A DNA stretch of 64,000 nucleotides from Gigantopelta aegis (GCF_016097555.1 NC_054712.1:47090571-47154570), one strand, 5' to 3'. Shown: positions 13,215-21,718, counted from the stretch's first letter. Program-made: numbers and translations. The notes: generated from the letters alone by a model not told the origin.

Positions 13215-16200
13215 ACACATCAAACCGTCTGCCTATGATAATAAACAAAACTGAATAACTTTATTCTCAGTTAAACATTCTAGGCCTGAGCTGCATGCAC
13301 AGCCTTCTGTATCTACATGTAGCGCGTCTCACCCGTGGTACGTCGCCTGCATCAGAGCCGTCCAGCCGCTGATTGTGTCTTGCTTGTTGATGTCGCAGCC
13401 ATGGACCAGCAACAGCTCCGCGATGTCGAGCCGGCCAGCCATTGCGGCAAACATCAGTGGGGTGGCGCCATCTTGTGGTGAGCTGGCATCCCTCTGACTG
13501 AGGTCCTGCTCTAACAGTTCTCGGATTCGCTGAATATCACCTGCAGGGAAATTACACAACAATTACATACATTTGAAATCGAGAAGTTACATATGTTGTT
13601 AATTAAAGGTCCTTCAAAAATAATTTTTATCTAAATTTGCAGCCATTTTCAAATGGGTATCTGAATATATCAAGCTGGCTTTTTGGTTTTTTTTTATGTT
13701 TTGGTTTGTTGTTTTTTTCTTTGTTTTGTTCAATATTTTTAGTTTTTTACAAATATCATCAACTAAATTGACCAAAGTAGAGCAAGGACTACCTGCTAAA
13801 ATTCATAGAATTAGTGACTTCAAGTACAGGTATGTGTTAATTACAGGGTCTTCGTATCATTCAGATAAGGAACTTCTTAAGGATAACAATTAATGGCAAA
13901 TTATGTAACTTTACACATTTTATTCAGTACTAAAAACACAAATGTTCAACATACAGTTTCAATTATAATATACTGTAAAACCATGTTCCACACATCATGA
14001 TTTTTTGGGTATGTTTTATAAAGCCATGACCGTGCCACACACACCAGGATTTTCTGTATGTTTTATAAAGCCATGACCGTGCCACACACCAGGATTTTCA
14101 GTTTGTTTTATAAAGCCATGACCGTGCCACACACCAGGATTTTCTGTATGTTTTATAAAGCCATGACCGTGCCACACACCAGGATTTTCAGTTTGTTTTA
14201 TAAAGCCATGACCGTGCCACACACCAGGATTTTCAGTTTGTTTTATAAAGCCATGACCGTGCCACACACCAGGATTTTCAGTTTGTTTTATAAAGCCATG
14301 ACCGTGCCACACACCAGGATTTTCAGTTTGTTTTATAAAGCCATGACCGTGCCACACACCAGGATTTTCAGTTTGTTTTATAAAGCCATGACCGTGCCAC
14401 ACACCAGGATTTTCAGTTTGTTTTATAAAGCCATGACCGTGCCACACACCAGGATTTTCAGTTTGTTTTATAAAGCCATGACCGTGCCACACACCAGGAT
14501 TTTCAGTTTGTTTTATAAAGCCATGACCGTGCCACACACCAGGATTTTCGGTATGTTTTATAAAGCCATGACCGTGCCACACACCAGGATTTTCTGTATG
14601 TTTTATAAAGCCATGACCGTGCCACACACCAGGATTTTCAGTTTGTTTTATAAAGCCATGACCGTGCCACACACCAGGATTTTCTGTATGTTTTATAAAG
14701 CCATGACCGTGCCACACACCAGGATTTTCTGTATGTTTTATAAAGCCATGACCGTGCCACACACCAGGATTTTCAGTTTGTTTTATAAAGCCATGACCGT
14801 GCCACACACCAGGATTTTCAGTTTGTTTTATAAAGCCATGACCGTGCCACACACCAGGATTTTCAGTTTGTTTTATAAAGCCATGACCGTGCCACACACC
14901 AGGATTTTCTGTATGTTTTATAAAAACATGCACGTTCCACACCAGGATTTTCAGTTTGTTTTATAAAGCCATGACCGTGCCACACACCAGGATTTTCAGT
15001 TTGTTTTATAAAGCCATGACCGTGCCACACACCAGGATTTTCTGTATGTTTTATAAAGCCATGACCGTGCCACACACCAGGATTTTCAGTTTGTTTTATA
15101 AAGCCATGACCGTGCCACACACCAGGATTTTCAGTTTGTTTTATAAAGCCATGACCGTGCCACACACCAGGATTTTCTGTATGTTTTATAAAAACATGCA
15201 CGTTCCACACCAGGATTTTCAGTTTGTTTTATAAAGCCATGACTGTGCCACACACCAGGATTTTCAGTTTGTTTTATAAAGCCATGACCGTGCCACACAC
15301 CAGGATTTTCAGTTTGTTTTATAAAGCCATGACCGTGCCACACACCAGGATTTTCTGTATGTTTTATAAAAACATGCACGTTCCACACCAGGATTTTCAG
15401 TTTGTTTTATAAAGCCATGACCGTGCCACACACCAGGATTTTCTGTATGTTTTATAAAAACATGCACGTTCCACACCAGGATTTTCAGTTTTACAACCAG
15501 GGAACATTTTGTTTTTAAAATCTTGACTAGCGATATTTCTAATCAATTGAAAATTGATTAGCAACGCTGTTTAGTGTTTTAACCGTGTGTAACGATTTCT
15601 GAAAATTGCATAGCGAACTGTGACACGATACTGAACAAAATGTTCCCTGACAACCATTGTAACTTTAGACAAGTGTTCAACATACCATGTTTGGATGCGT
15701 AAATAATATCTGGCTTCACTTCATCAGGAGCTGAAAATAATCAGAGCGTCAATAAGTGTTCATAAACTACTGAAGACATCTGACTAAAAATGCTGAGATA
15801 AATTATAATAATATTCAAATAACTGATTTATGTTATAAACCGATATGCAATAAAGTGGATTCGACTGTACTATTTCTAGTATTTACTTATAGTTTAAATT
15901 TATTTGAAGGCAACAGAGATATCTAACTTATATAAGTTCACAATCAAGAGTTAATTGTTGTGTTATACAAATATTGAAATAATTTTAATAACCCATCATA
16001 CAGTAATTTTAATAAACCATTATATGATATGCATGTATGTAAATTTATTTGATTTCATATATATACTGATGTTTTAGCACATATCTTTGTACATTATAAC
16101 TTCAGAATTACAGACCTTAGTAACTACCTAATAGATTTCAAAAGTTCTAACAAAGTGAAACATATAATATGTTTGTCATTCATTTCAAGAGAGAATCTTC

Positions 16201-16992
16201 TTTTTTAAACATTTAAATCTATGAGTAATCAAATGGAAACCTCTTATATCTAAATTTTACCATTACTTATTGTATATGTGAGAATACAAACTTACAAACT
16301 TGAGGTTTATTGGTCGTCTTTCGATCCAGGTACCCTTTTACTTCTCTTTTATCACAAATGGTTGCAATTTCTAATGCAGTTTTATGGTTTACATTTGTAA
16401 GGTTGGGATCTCCGCCCCGTTCAATGAGAATCTGTGCTGTGGTCATGTGTCCATTCAACGCGGCAACCATCAGCGGAGAAAGACTCGTAGACTCAGTCTG
16501 GTAGTTCACTTGAAAACCTCGATCGAGCATGAACCGCACTACAGCATCATGTCCATGCTGTGCCGCTGCTATCAACGGTGTGAATTCACATATCCTCCCC
16601 AACCCATTGAGATCGATCCCGGCCTCCACCAACTTGCGGGCGGTGTGCAGGTGACCGCCTCGTGCTGCCAGCATCAATGATGACACACCATACCGAGTGA
16701 CAGTATTAACATCGGCCTGGTTCTGAAGAAGTGCTGCAACCACTTTGACGTGCCCATGTCGACTGGCCTGCATTAAGGGAGTCCAACCAAAGATGCTGGG
16801 CTTGTCTAACGCGGCGCCTTTCATGATGAGAACTCGGACGACACTCTCGTGGCCGTTGGCCGCGGCGATTCCCAGCGGCGTGTTGCCGTCGTCGTCGGTG
16901 CAGTCCACTTCCACCCCGCTCTCCAAATAGGTCTGTACAGAAATAACATCGCCTTGCTCGCACCAACAAAACAACTGGCGAGTCCTCTCCAT
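2816..16992 (-). CDS. ANKS6: ANKS6, ankyrin repeat and SAM domain protein 6 (3' end outside window)
   Basis: In vertebrates ANKS6 is a scaffold of the ciliary inversin compartment that binds and activates NEK8 and works with INVS, NPHP3, ANKS3 and BICC1. Exons in transcript order: 16296-16992, 15686-15730, 13333-13540, 12713-12810, 12341-12470, 11806-11836, 9867-10010, 8044-8169, 7447-7611, 6846-6900, 4095-4197, 3552-3732, and a tentative 2816-2870. All have AG/GT borders and matching phases, giving 661 codons through exon 12. The N-terminal two fifths are ankyrin repeats. The rest is Ser/Pro-rich linker with stretches I recognise from vertebrate ANKS6: GWTALMQATYHG, LKPVIPPFLPP and TLTPSPSP. 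The C-terminal SAM domain is not in the window. The ATG at 16992 has a good Kozak context (A at -3, G at +4). I am confident of the identity; exon 13 is uncertain. Confidence 0.93.
2871..3551 (-). other. ANKS6 intron 12
   Basis: AT-rich intron. At 2980-3050 are ACTAG-rich fragments of the interspersed 'CTAGCCC' element family. A moderately GC-rich patch at 3350-3470 may be an old repeat. No exon seen. Confidence 0.5.
3552..3732 (-). CDS. ANKS6: ANKS6 exon 12
   Basis: Residues 601-661, Ser/Thr-rich, ending STLTPSPSPTPGK; human has 'SPTLTPSPSPKG'. Acceptor TTTTTAAG, donor GTGAGT, phase 2 in and 0 out. The open frame on the opposite strand here (3472-3759) is its shadow. Confidence 0.92.
4095..4197 (-). 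CDS. ANKS6: ANKS6 exon 11
   Basis: Residues 567-600, Pro-rich (GNFIQEPLFVPSPHIPISRP). Human has 'SGNFNHSPHS' at this junction. Acceptor CTGTTTTCAG, donor GTATTT, phase 1 in and 2 out. Confidence 0.85.
4198..6845 (-). other. ANKS6 intron 10: old repeats only
   Basis: Holds a degraded SINE (4229-4516), an AT-rich 'ATTTCGCCAAATT' repeat (about 4655-4800), a SINE-tail fragment preceded by a short GAAT run (5045-5125), a TA microsatellite (5625-5643) and C-rich runs (6736-6756). A small GC-rich patch at 6045-6180 has open frames on both strands but no convincing splice sites. I see no further gene. Confidence 0.5.
4229..4516 (+). mobile_element. SINE, head 1 and 'cat-cggct' tail, degraded
   Basis: Begins with a tRNA-like head (box A-like TAGCTGAGTGGTAAAG, box B-like GGATTGATCCCC). 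The shared central domain follows (GGCATATAAAAGATCCCTTG), then a tail ending AGTGGTGTTGTTAAACAAAA. It is diverged from other copies, so old. Confidence 0.85.
6846..6900 (-). CDS. ANKS6: ANKS6 exon 10 (55 bp)
   Basis: Residues 549-566 (TSNQTVGNPVKMFESRPP). It was found because exon 9 ends in phase 0 and exon 11 needs phase 1. Acceptor TTATTCTCCAG, donor GTACGT. It resembles the human stretch 'TPVRPVKFPSLP'. Confidence 0.8.
7447..7611 (-). CDS. ANKS6: ANKS6 exon 9
   Basis: Residues 494-548. Contains LKPVIPPFLPPPTFAL and DQSRK, very close to the human motif 'LKAVIPPFLPPSSFEL...DRSR'. Acceptor TTTGCAG, donor GTGGGT, phase 0. Confidence 0.93.
8044..8169 (-). CDS. ANKS6: ANKS6 exon 8
   Basis: Residues 452-493, linker including KKLLDPMPTALSMTSYE. 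Acceptor CTCTTCAG (an AG 15 bp inside the exon is an in-frame alternative), donor GTAATA. Identity rests on position, phase 0 and open frame. Confidence 0.8.
8361..8410 (+). mobile_element. SINE head, split by a MITE (continues at 9632-9765)
   Basis: The head (GGGATGTAGTCTGGCAGTAT...) is interrupted after ATCTA by the CAGGGCTTCTAG element. It resumes at 9632 with ATCTAGGATTGATCCCTCTC, so the insertion order is clear: the SINE came first, the MITE later. Confidence 0.75.
8411..9631 (+). mobile_element. CAGGG-ended MITE carrying an 87-bp minisatellite
   Basis: Terminal inverted repeats CAGGGCTTCTAGA / TTCTAAAAGCCCTG, flanked by a 5-bp target duplication ATCTA (8406-8410 and 9632-9636). Inside are about eleven 87-bp tandem units (8411-9358, each beginning GGGCTTCTAGATTATGG), followed by 270 bp of unique AT-rich sequence. 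CAGGG ends and 5-bp duplications suggest a hAT-related (hAT5-type) non-autonomous element; that class assignment is inference. It lies in ANKS6 intron 7. Confidence 0.85.
9867..10010 (-). CDS. ANKS6: ANKS6 exon 7
   Basis: Residues 404-451, beginning AWWSRLSNRFRNLKLGRT. Human has 'SWWNRMSNRFRKLKLMQT' here. Basic linker region. Acceptor CTCTTCCAG, donor GTACTT, phase 0. Confidence 0.93.
10133..10523 (-). mobile_element. SINE, head 2 with type A tail
   Basis: Complete copy with a 15-bp target duplication TAAATAGACATTAAT (10118-10132, 10524-10538). The tRNA-like head has matching ends (GCCTCG/CGAGGC) and a T-arm CTGGGTTCGGATTCCAG-like sequence. The tail ends TTAAATAAAACATTT. It is in ANKS6 intron 6. 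Confidence 0.92.
10643..11586 (+). mobile_element. Mutator-like (MULE) relic with FLYWCH fragment
   Basis: Inverted terminal regions of about 75 bp made of GGAAAGAAAGAAACAGG-type sequence bracket the element. A 9-bp target duplication AAACTGCAC (10634-10642, 11587-11595) is typical of Mutator-like elements. A short frame at 11082-11243 resembles a FLYWCH zinc finger, a domain common in MULE proteins. The element is far too short for a transposase and is probably a non-autonomous deletion derivative. Confidence 0.72.
11082..11243 (+). pseudogene. FLYWCH-like zinc-finger fragment (53 aa)
   Basis: The frame includes GYHGHMYTKLATRKNKIWWK followed by CSKK and a later C, matching the FLYWCH pattern of a GY-x-Y start, an IWW(R/K)C core and a following Cys. 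The second half of the finger is missing. Lies inside the MULE relic, so transposon-derived rather than a host gene. Confidence 0.5.
11806..11836 (-). CDS. ANKS6: ANKS6 exon 6 (31-bp microexon)
   Basis: Residues 393-403 (MEDQPKSGLK), matching human 'PDDKGGLK'. The acceptor is TTTATTTTAG and the donor GTAAGA. Exons 5 and 7 only join in frame through this 31-bp exon, which supports it strongly. Confidence 0.88.
12341..12470 (-). CDS. ANKS6: ANKS6 exon 5
   Basis: Residues 350-392, starting DDVDTELLRLLASKAMQV, the counterpart of human 'NDPDTELVRLLASVCMQV'. This marks the end of the ankyrin domain. Donor GTACAT, phase 1 in and 2 out. Confidence 0.92.
12713..12810 (-). CDS. ANKS6: ANKS6 exon 4
   Basis: Residues 317-349: last ankyrin repeat (FLLNNGADVNIQAKNG, then TAFDMA). 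Acceptor TTGTTGCAG, donor GTAACT, phase 2 in and 1 out. Confidence 0.92.
12935..13215. repeat. Simple repeats: TCTAT/TCTA run and GA/CA microsatellite
   Basis: 12935-12970 is a TCTAT and TCTA run. 13125-13211 holds CA repeats, a GAGAGA-rich stretch and a pure (GA)n tract. Both are in ANKS6 intron 3. The minus-strand open frames of Leu-Ser repeats here are artefacts. Confidence 0.9.
13333..13540 (-). CDS. ANKS6: ANKS6 exon 3
   Basis: Residues 248-316: two ankyrin repeats, with DGATPLMFAAMAG and GWTALMQATYHG. The second motif is nearly identical to vertebrate ANKS6. Acceptor CCCTGCAG, donor GTGAGA, phase 1 in and 2 out. Confidence 0.93.
14010..15490. repeat. 45-bp minisatellite, about 33 units, with higher-order variant
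   Basis: The unit is CCAGGATTTTCAGTTTGTTT plus TATAAAGCCATGACCGTGCCACACA. Two alternating sub-variants occur (CAGTTTG and CTGTATG). A diverged 43-bp unit (AAAACATGCACGTTCCACACC) recurs four times in the right third. Because 45 is a multiple of three, both strands are open for up to 308 codons; neither is a gene. Lies in ANKS6 intron 2. Confidence 0.97.
15686..15730 (-). CDS. ANKS6: ANKS6 exon 2 (45 bp)
   Basis: Residues 233-247, reading about SPDEVKPDIIYASKHG. This corresponds to the human linker 'TDEEKRRPDIFHALKMGN' between ankyrin blocks. Acceptor TATTTTCAG, donor GTATGT, phase 1 on both sides. Confidence 0.88.
15731..16295 (-). other. ANKS6 intron 1
   Basis: AT-rich sequence with no recognisable repeat, exon or other feature. 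Confidence 0.6.
16296..16992 (-). CDS. ANKS6: ANKS6 exon 1
   Basis: Residues 1-232. Contains about six ankyrin repeats, with motifs such as DGNTPLGIAAANGH and GWTPLMQASRHGH. The opening CEQGD matches the vertebrate protein. A GTG lies two codons upstream in frame, but the ATG at 16992 is the natural start. The donor is GTAAGT after phase 1. The base composition is GC-rich relative to the introns. Confidence 0.93.
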
Positions 16993-17215
16993 ACTCACCT
17001 GCGATTACGCCACTTAAGTAATGTTCCGTAAATATACACGGAGCGCGACCTGTCCGACCCCATGTCTGTGTTATACGTAATGTCAATCGCGTTAAAACTC
17101 GCTAAGTTTTCACCCGTTAGTGCAAAGTTGTTTTGAGAACCGCCATCTTGACAGGTGTCTGTGACGTCACAGTTTCCATTTCCGGTACGACTCCTGTCAG
17201 TGTCATCCAAATCAT
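16993..17215 (-). promoter_or_regulatory. ANKS6 5' flank: CpG-rich leader with CRE-like site
   Basis: This stretch is richer in CG than its surroundings, as expected of a promoter or 5' UTR. A palindromic TGACGTCA (CRE consensus) lies at 17162-17169 and an ETS-like TTCCGG near 17180. The sequence CAGGTGAGT, a perfect splice-donor consensus, lies directly before the start codon (16993-17001). The transcription start is not visible. Confidence 0.4.
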
Positions 17216-17322
17216 ATGATGTAGTCTCAAACTTAAGTTACATAATGATGATTTCCCGCCAAAATTATTTATTATCTTTTTTTTTTAAATGTTTAACATC
17301 TTTAAAAAAAAATACGTTCAAA

Positions 17323-17915
17323 GTTTTGTTTTGTTTAACGACACCACTAGAGCATATTAATTTATTAATCATCGGCTATTGAGGGGCGGGACGTAGCCCA
17401 GTGGTAGGCCTACAGCGCTCGCTCGATGCGCGGTCGGTGTAGGATTGATCCCCGTCGGAGGGCCCATTGGGCTATTTCTCGTTCCAGCCAGTGCACCACG
17501 ACTGGTTTATCAAAGGCTGTGGTATGTACTACCCTGTGGGATAGTGCATATAAAAGATCCCTTGCTGCTAATCGAAAAGAGTAGCCCATGAAGTGGCGAC
17601 AGCGGGTTTCCTCTCTCAATATCTGTGTGGTCCTTAACCATGTTTGACGCGATATAACCGTAAATAAAAATGTGTTGAGTGTGTCGTTAAATAAAAATGT
17701 CTTTCTTTCATCGGCTAATGGATGTCAAACATTTGGTAATTTTGATGTACATTTAAATATGTCGTATAGATCGAGGAAACCTGCTACAATTGTTCCATTA
17801 GCAGCAATTAAGGAATCTGGATCATCCCACATACAGAATAGCCTTTGATATACTAGTCGTGGTGAACTGGCTGGAACGAGAAATAGCTCAATGAATCAGT
17901 CCACTGGCGGAGATC
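17323..17915 (-). mobile_element. SINE (type B tail) split by a younger SINE
   Basis: The outer copy reads TTTGTTTAACGACACCACTA at its left and resumes at 17709 with CATCGGCTAATGGATGTCAA, through the central domain to AGAAATAGC. It is interrupted by the head-1 SINE at 17379-17708. Confidence 0.85.
17379..17708 (+). mobile_element. SINE, head 1 with type A tail, nested
   Basis: Full-length copy from GGGGCGGGACGTAGCCCAG to TCGTTAAATAAAAATGTCTT. Flanked by the 9-bp duplication CATCGGCTA (17370-17378, 17709-17717) of the older SINE it landed in. Confidence 0.92.
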
Positions 17916-18357
17916 CAGTAGCGGATCCGGGGGGGGGGGTCCAGTCCCCCCCCTTTTGAAAACCGACCATAACATTTAAGGGGAAACGTGACTATATTAA
18001 CTATTCTGTGTAAAAGGTGAGATCAGTCATCACATTTGGACTCCCCCCCCCCCCCCCCACCTCATTTTTCAGAAATCCTGCATCCAGGCCTGAGATCGAT
18101 CATAACATTTATTAATCATTGACTTTCAGACTGCCATTGATTGTCCATTAGCAATAATCTTTTATATGCAATCTCCCCCACTGGCGTAGGAAGCATGTGC
18201 CCCCTCTTTTCAGATATTTTGCTTTATATTTGCTTTATAATAGTGTAAATATAAAAGTGTGCCCCCCCCCCCTCCCCTTTTGACCGAACTAAACGAAGAT
18301 TCAGGTTAGCACATAAGTGTACGAAACGGGGGGTGGGGGGGGGGGGGGGTACTGCCC
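17916..18357. other. Intergenic, homopolymer-rich
   Basis: Several G or C runs of 9-15 bases (near 17930, 18045, 18262, 18335) in otherwise ordinary sequence. No gene seen. Assembly accuracy is likely to be low here. Confidence 0.6.
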
Positions 18358-18726
18358 TCTAGTGCTGAAGTAAAACCTCAAATTCGGGCAAAAATAATAT
18401 AGATATTCGGGGGAAATGTGCTAACCTGAGACCTTTTTACCATGCATGCATTTCCATCATTCTACCTTCAAAATTATAATGAATGTAATAATGGGTAGTG
18501 ATTCGTTTGCAACCCTATCTAGCTGAACATTTGGTACGTAGTAATGCTAATAAATGAATATGTTATCCAGATTCGGGCAGTTTTGTTTATTTTGGGCAAA
18601 AGCCAGCCTGCCCCCCCCCCCCCCATAAAAATGGGAGCTCGCACGCCTATGCGGTTAGCACATTTTGCCTGAATATCTGATCTATATCATTTATGCACGA
18701 ATTTTAGGTTTTGCTCCAGCACTAGG
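18358..18726. mobile_element. Foldback/MITE-like inverted repeat
   Basis: Arms of about 70 bp (18358-18427 and 18652-18726) are inverted copies. One end begins CTAGTGCTGAAGTAAAACC; the other ends GGTTTTGCTCCAGCACTAG. About 225 bp of spacer lies between them. It abuts the Tc1-like pseudogene. Confidence 0.65.
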
Positions 18727-19226
18727 AAGGCAGTTGCAGCGTGACGTCGCACGTCAATTCAAAGTCCACAGAAACACCATATGGCGCTTATGGCAATGAT
18801 ATCAACAAAATATCACATGGATCCGAACCACGCATCTGCGAAACAGATTCCAGCCAGCAACCCTCACAGCCCGTACCATCCCTGGCAACAGAGGTGTATC
18901 AGCGAGGACAGTCCGGCGATGTCTACGCATCTACGGCATCCGTGCAAGACGCCCAGCCAGGACATCGACGTCGACGTCTCCAGTGGTGCAGACACCTGCG
19001 ATGGACAGCACGTGACTGGAGACGTATCCTATTTACTGATGAATCCCGTTTCCTTCTCCACAGATATGACGTCTACAAACGTCAAGGTGAACGTTAACGT
19101 CACGCCATGTGTTCTGAAGGGGATCGTTTTAGAGGTGGTGGCGTTTTGATATGGGACAGCCACAGGCCGGACCAGATGGTTGTGATTGAAAGCAATTTGA
19201 ATGTTGTGAGGTACCGAGATGAAATT

Positions 19227-19552
19227 AGTAGTATTAGGGCCTGCCGGGCCTCATGACCTACTTTCCGTGACCTTGACCTTGATGACGTCACGTGACCTCG
19301 TCCTGCCGGGCGCCATGACCTACTTTCCGTGACCTTGACCTTGATGACGTCCTCGTCCTACTGGCCCTGACCTACTTAGACTGGCCTTGACCTTGATGAC
19401 GTCACGGACTACTGTACCGTGTGCAACGTCCTACTGACCCGGCCCTGACCTACTTAGACCGGCCCCTGACCTACTTAGAGTGGCACGAAAGAGTATAAAA
19501 AGGCTAGATACGGTTTCATTGTCATTCGCTCGCCGAAAACGACCACATATAC
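19227..19552 (+). repeat. Polinton left terminal inverted repeat
   Basis: Starts AGTAGTATTAGGGCCTGC. Contains several copies of GACCTACTTAGA and CCTTGACCTTGATGACGTCA, so it is itself built of short direct repeats. A TATAAAAAGG box at 19494-19503 precedes the first gene. Confidence 0.9.
19494..19503 (+). promoter_or_regulatory. TATA box in the Polinton left terminal repeat
   Basis: TATAAAAAGG lies about 140 bp before the first ATG of the element. An inverted copy in the right repeat would drive transcription leftwards into the other arm. Family elements often carry promoters in their terminal repeats; function here is inferred. Confidence 0.55.
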
Positions 19553-19632
19553 GTTCGTTTTACTAGAGAACAGACGTGTTTTATGATTCTGACATTCTTG
19601 TGTCTTGTTGCACTCTATCTGGAACGAAGAAG

Positions 19633-20163
19633 ATGGCATCGGGATATTCGAGCAGTCTTAGTAGCAGCAGCAGTAGCGACGAGGACGACGTCTTGGTCTG
19701 CAAATGTTCAGAAAGACATACAATCAAAAGAGTGACTAGCAAACAAGATGAGAAGAAGAGTACTCATTGTGTGGATCAAGCGGATGCTACACGCAAAATT
19801 GGGGATAGAATTGAAGATGGTGAAATCAAAGAAGCCACAGATCAGACGGATGCCGCCCGTGACACAGACGTTGCCTGGGATGAAGAAGACTGCTGTTCGA
19901 GACGTTACCTGTTCTGTCATCATCCCGAAATGAGACATTTCTATACACGGATGCAGACATTTGGATGGTGGCCCATACAGTTACGTCAAAAACCAAAAGA
20001 ACTTGCCAAGGCCGGTTTCTTCTACACGGGAGATCACGATGCCGTCGTCTGTTACTGTTGTGGACTACGTGCCTACCGATGGCAGAGAATGGACGACCCA
20101 GTGATGGAACATTACAGACTGTCCCCGAGATGTCCCTATGTGAATAACGTGTTCAGACATTAA
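19633..20163 (+). CDS. Polinton part: BIR-domain (IAP-like) protein
   Basis: 176 residues from the ATG at 19633. The first half is acidic and Ser-rich. The second half is one BIR fold: R-x-x-TF near its start, GWWP, LAKAGFFYTGDHDAVVCYCC, W, DDP, EHYRLSP and a final Cys, which is the CxxC-H-C zinc pattern. No RING follows. BIR proteins bind caspases or other partners in IAPs and are carried by several invertebrate DNA viruses. A captured anti-death gene is a reasonable but unproven reading. Confidence 0.85.
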   Translation: MASGYSSSLSSSSSSDEDDVLVCKCSERHTIKRVTSKQDEKKSTHCVDQADATRKIGDRIEDGEIKEATDQTDAARDTDVAWDEEDCCSRRYLFCHHPEMRHFYTRMQTFGWWPIQLRQKPKELAKAGFFYTGDHDAVVCYCCGLRAYRWQRMDDPVMEHYRLSPRCPYVNNVFRH

Positions 20164-20320
20164 CTGTTTTAAACACGCGTGAGACACGTGTTTTTGTCAC
20201 TATGTTTTGTCATATATTTTATGTACTACATTTTTGTTGTTTAGTAATAAAATTGTGTGTTGTATCCTTTTGTTATTTATAAATAGCATGACTTTGTGAC
20301 ACGTATGTCAGTTGAGAACC

Positions 20321-21427
20321 ATGTCTCGGTGGGAAAGGTACCTAGAGTCTATTTACTACGATGCAAAGCACCCTGGGAGTTATGCAGGTACTAGTAAACT
20401 GTATCAAGCTGTTAAAGCAGAGGGTAAATTTAACATTCCTCTGACACGTATTAAATCATGGTTGAAAGGTCAAGAGACCTATACCATGACACATCAAGTG
20501 AGGCGAAAGTTTCCACGTAATACCTATGTTGTGGAAGGGTTAGACAGTCACTGGCAATCCGATCTAATGGATATGGTCAGTTTGGCTAAATACAATGAAG
20601 GGGTGAGATACCTCATGGTGATCATTGACCTGTTCTCCAGGTACTTGTGGGTGCTACCACTCAAGTCGAAAACGGGGAACGACGTGGTAGAGACTTTGAC
20701 AGAATTCTGGAAATCAGAGTCCAGAAAACCCAAGCTGTTTCAGTCCGATTCAGGGTCAGAATACAAGAACCATAAGGTCAAAGCATTGTTGAAGTTGCAT
20801 GGCATAACGCAGCTGTTTGCTCTAAATGAAACCAAAGCAAGTTATGCCGAACGGGTCATTAAGACCATCAAAATGCGTCTCTATCGCTACATGTTAAAAA
20901 ACTTTACTTACAAGTACATGGATGTTCTAGAGAAGGTCGTCTATAGCTATAACCACACCAAGCATCGAATGTTAGGTCAAACACCAGTCAGTGTCAACCA
21001 AACGAACGAAGAAGAGGTCCGTCTGTCTCAGTACCTGATCAAACCTAAAAAGGCAATCCACAAAAAGAAGTTTACATTTAACATAGGTGATAAAGTACGA
21101 GTCAGTCATCTTCGGGGCACCTTTGATCGGGAATACCAAGAGAAATGGTCTGGCGAAATATTTACCATTGAGAAAAGGTACTGGTCTCAAGGTAAAGACT
21201 TGTACAAATTAAAGGACTGGGGTGGTGATGCCATCGAAGGGACATTCTATGCAGCTGAACTTCAGAAGGTAAATGAGAATCCTGATCAACTGTACCGTAT
21301 CCAAGACATTGTGAAAAGGAGAACACGGAACAAACAGAAAGAAGTGTTGGTGAAATGGCTTCACTGGCCTAAGAAGTACAATTCGTGGATTCCAGAAGCA
21401 GACGTTGTTCGATATCAGACAGTATAA
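20321..21427 (+). CDS. Polinton part: retroviral-type integrase with chromodomain
   Basis: 368 residues. A D,D-35-E type rve core is visible (HWQSDLMDM, FQSDSGSEYKN, ASYAERVIKT), followed by an SH3-like region (NIGDKVRVSHLRGTF) and a C-terminal chromodomain (VLVKWLHWPKKYNSWIP). This is the standard Polinton integrase arrangement. Confidence 0.93.
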   Translation: MSRWERYLESIYYDAKHPGSYAGTSKLYQAVKAEGKFNIPLTRIKSWLKGQETYTMTHQVRRKFPRNTYVVEGLDSHWQSDLMDMVSLAKYNEGVRYLMVIIDLFSRYLWVLPLKSKTGNDVVETLTEFWKSESRKPKLFQSDSGSEYKNHKVKALLKLHGITQLFALNETKASYAERVIKTIKMRLYRYMLKNFTYKYMDVLEKVVYSYNHTKHRMLGQTPVSVNQTNEEEVRLSQYLIKPKKAIHKKKFTFNIGDKVRVSHLRGTFDREYQEKWSGEIFTIEKRYWSQGKDLYKLKDWGGDAIEGTFYAAELQKVNENPDQLYRIQDIVKRRTRNKQKEVLVKWLHWPKKYNSWIPEADVVRYQTV

Positions 21428-21460
21428 AAGACCTCAGTACATGTTTGACTTTTCATTATC

Positions 21461-21718
21461 ATGGAAGAAATTGTAGAGACACAACCTCTGTCAAGAAGTC
21501 ATTCGGGTGATACCTGGAAATTTTTTGGTAAACGTGTGGCCAAATCGGAAACGGTATTTTTCTCTCAAATCATCATCATATATGTGGTGGTGATTACGTG
21601 TATCATCAACTTATCTCTTCATCAAGGTAATTCTAACTTGTGGACAGCACTACTCAGCAGTAGCTTGGGTTATTTGCTGCCAAATCCCAAGATCAAAACG
21701 AATAAGCACCATGGATAA
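21461..21718 (+). CDS. Polinton part: small one-helix membrane protein
   Basis: 85 residues with a strongly hydrophobic helix (IIIIYVVVITCIINLSL) and the tail SSSLGYLLPNP. It resembles a small protein often seen beside capsid genes in animal Polintons. The role is unknown. Confidence 0.7.
   Translation: MEEIVETQPLSRSHSGDTWKFFGKRVAKSETVFFSQIIIIYVVVITCIINLSLHQGNSNLWTALLSSSLGYLLPNPKIKTNKHHG

Noticed and set aside
14016-14966. Two overlapping frames of 308 and 302 codons
   Set aside because: By-product of the 45-bp tandem unit inside an ANKS6 intron.
16706-17086. Other frames overlapping ANKS6 exon 1
   Set aside because: GC-rich shadows; the ankyrin frame is the real one.
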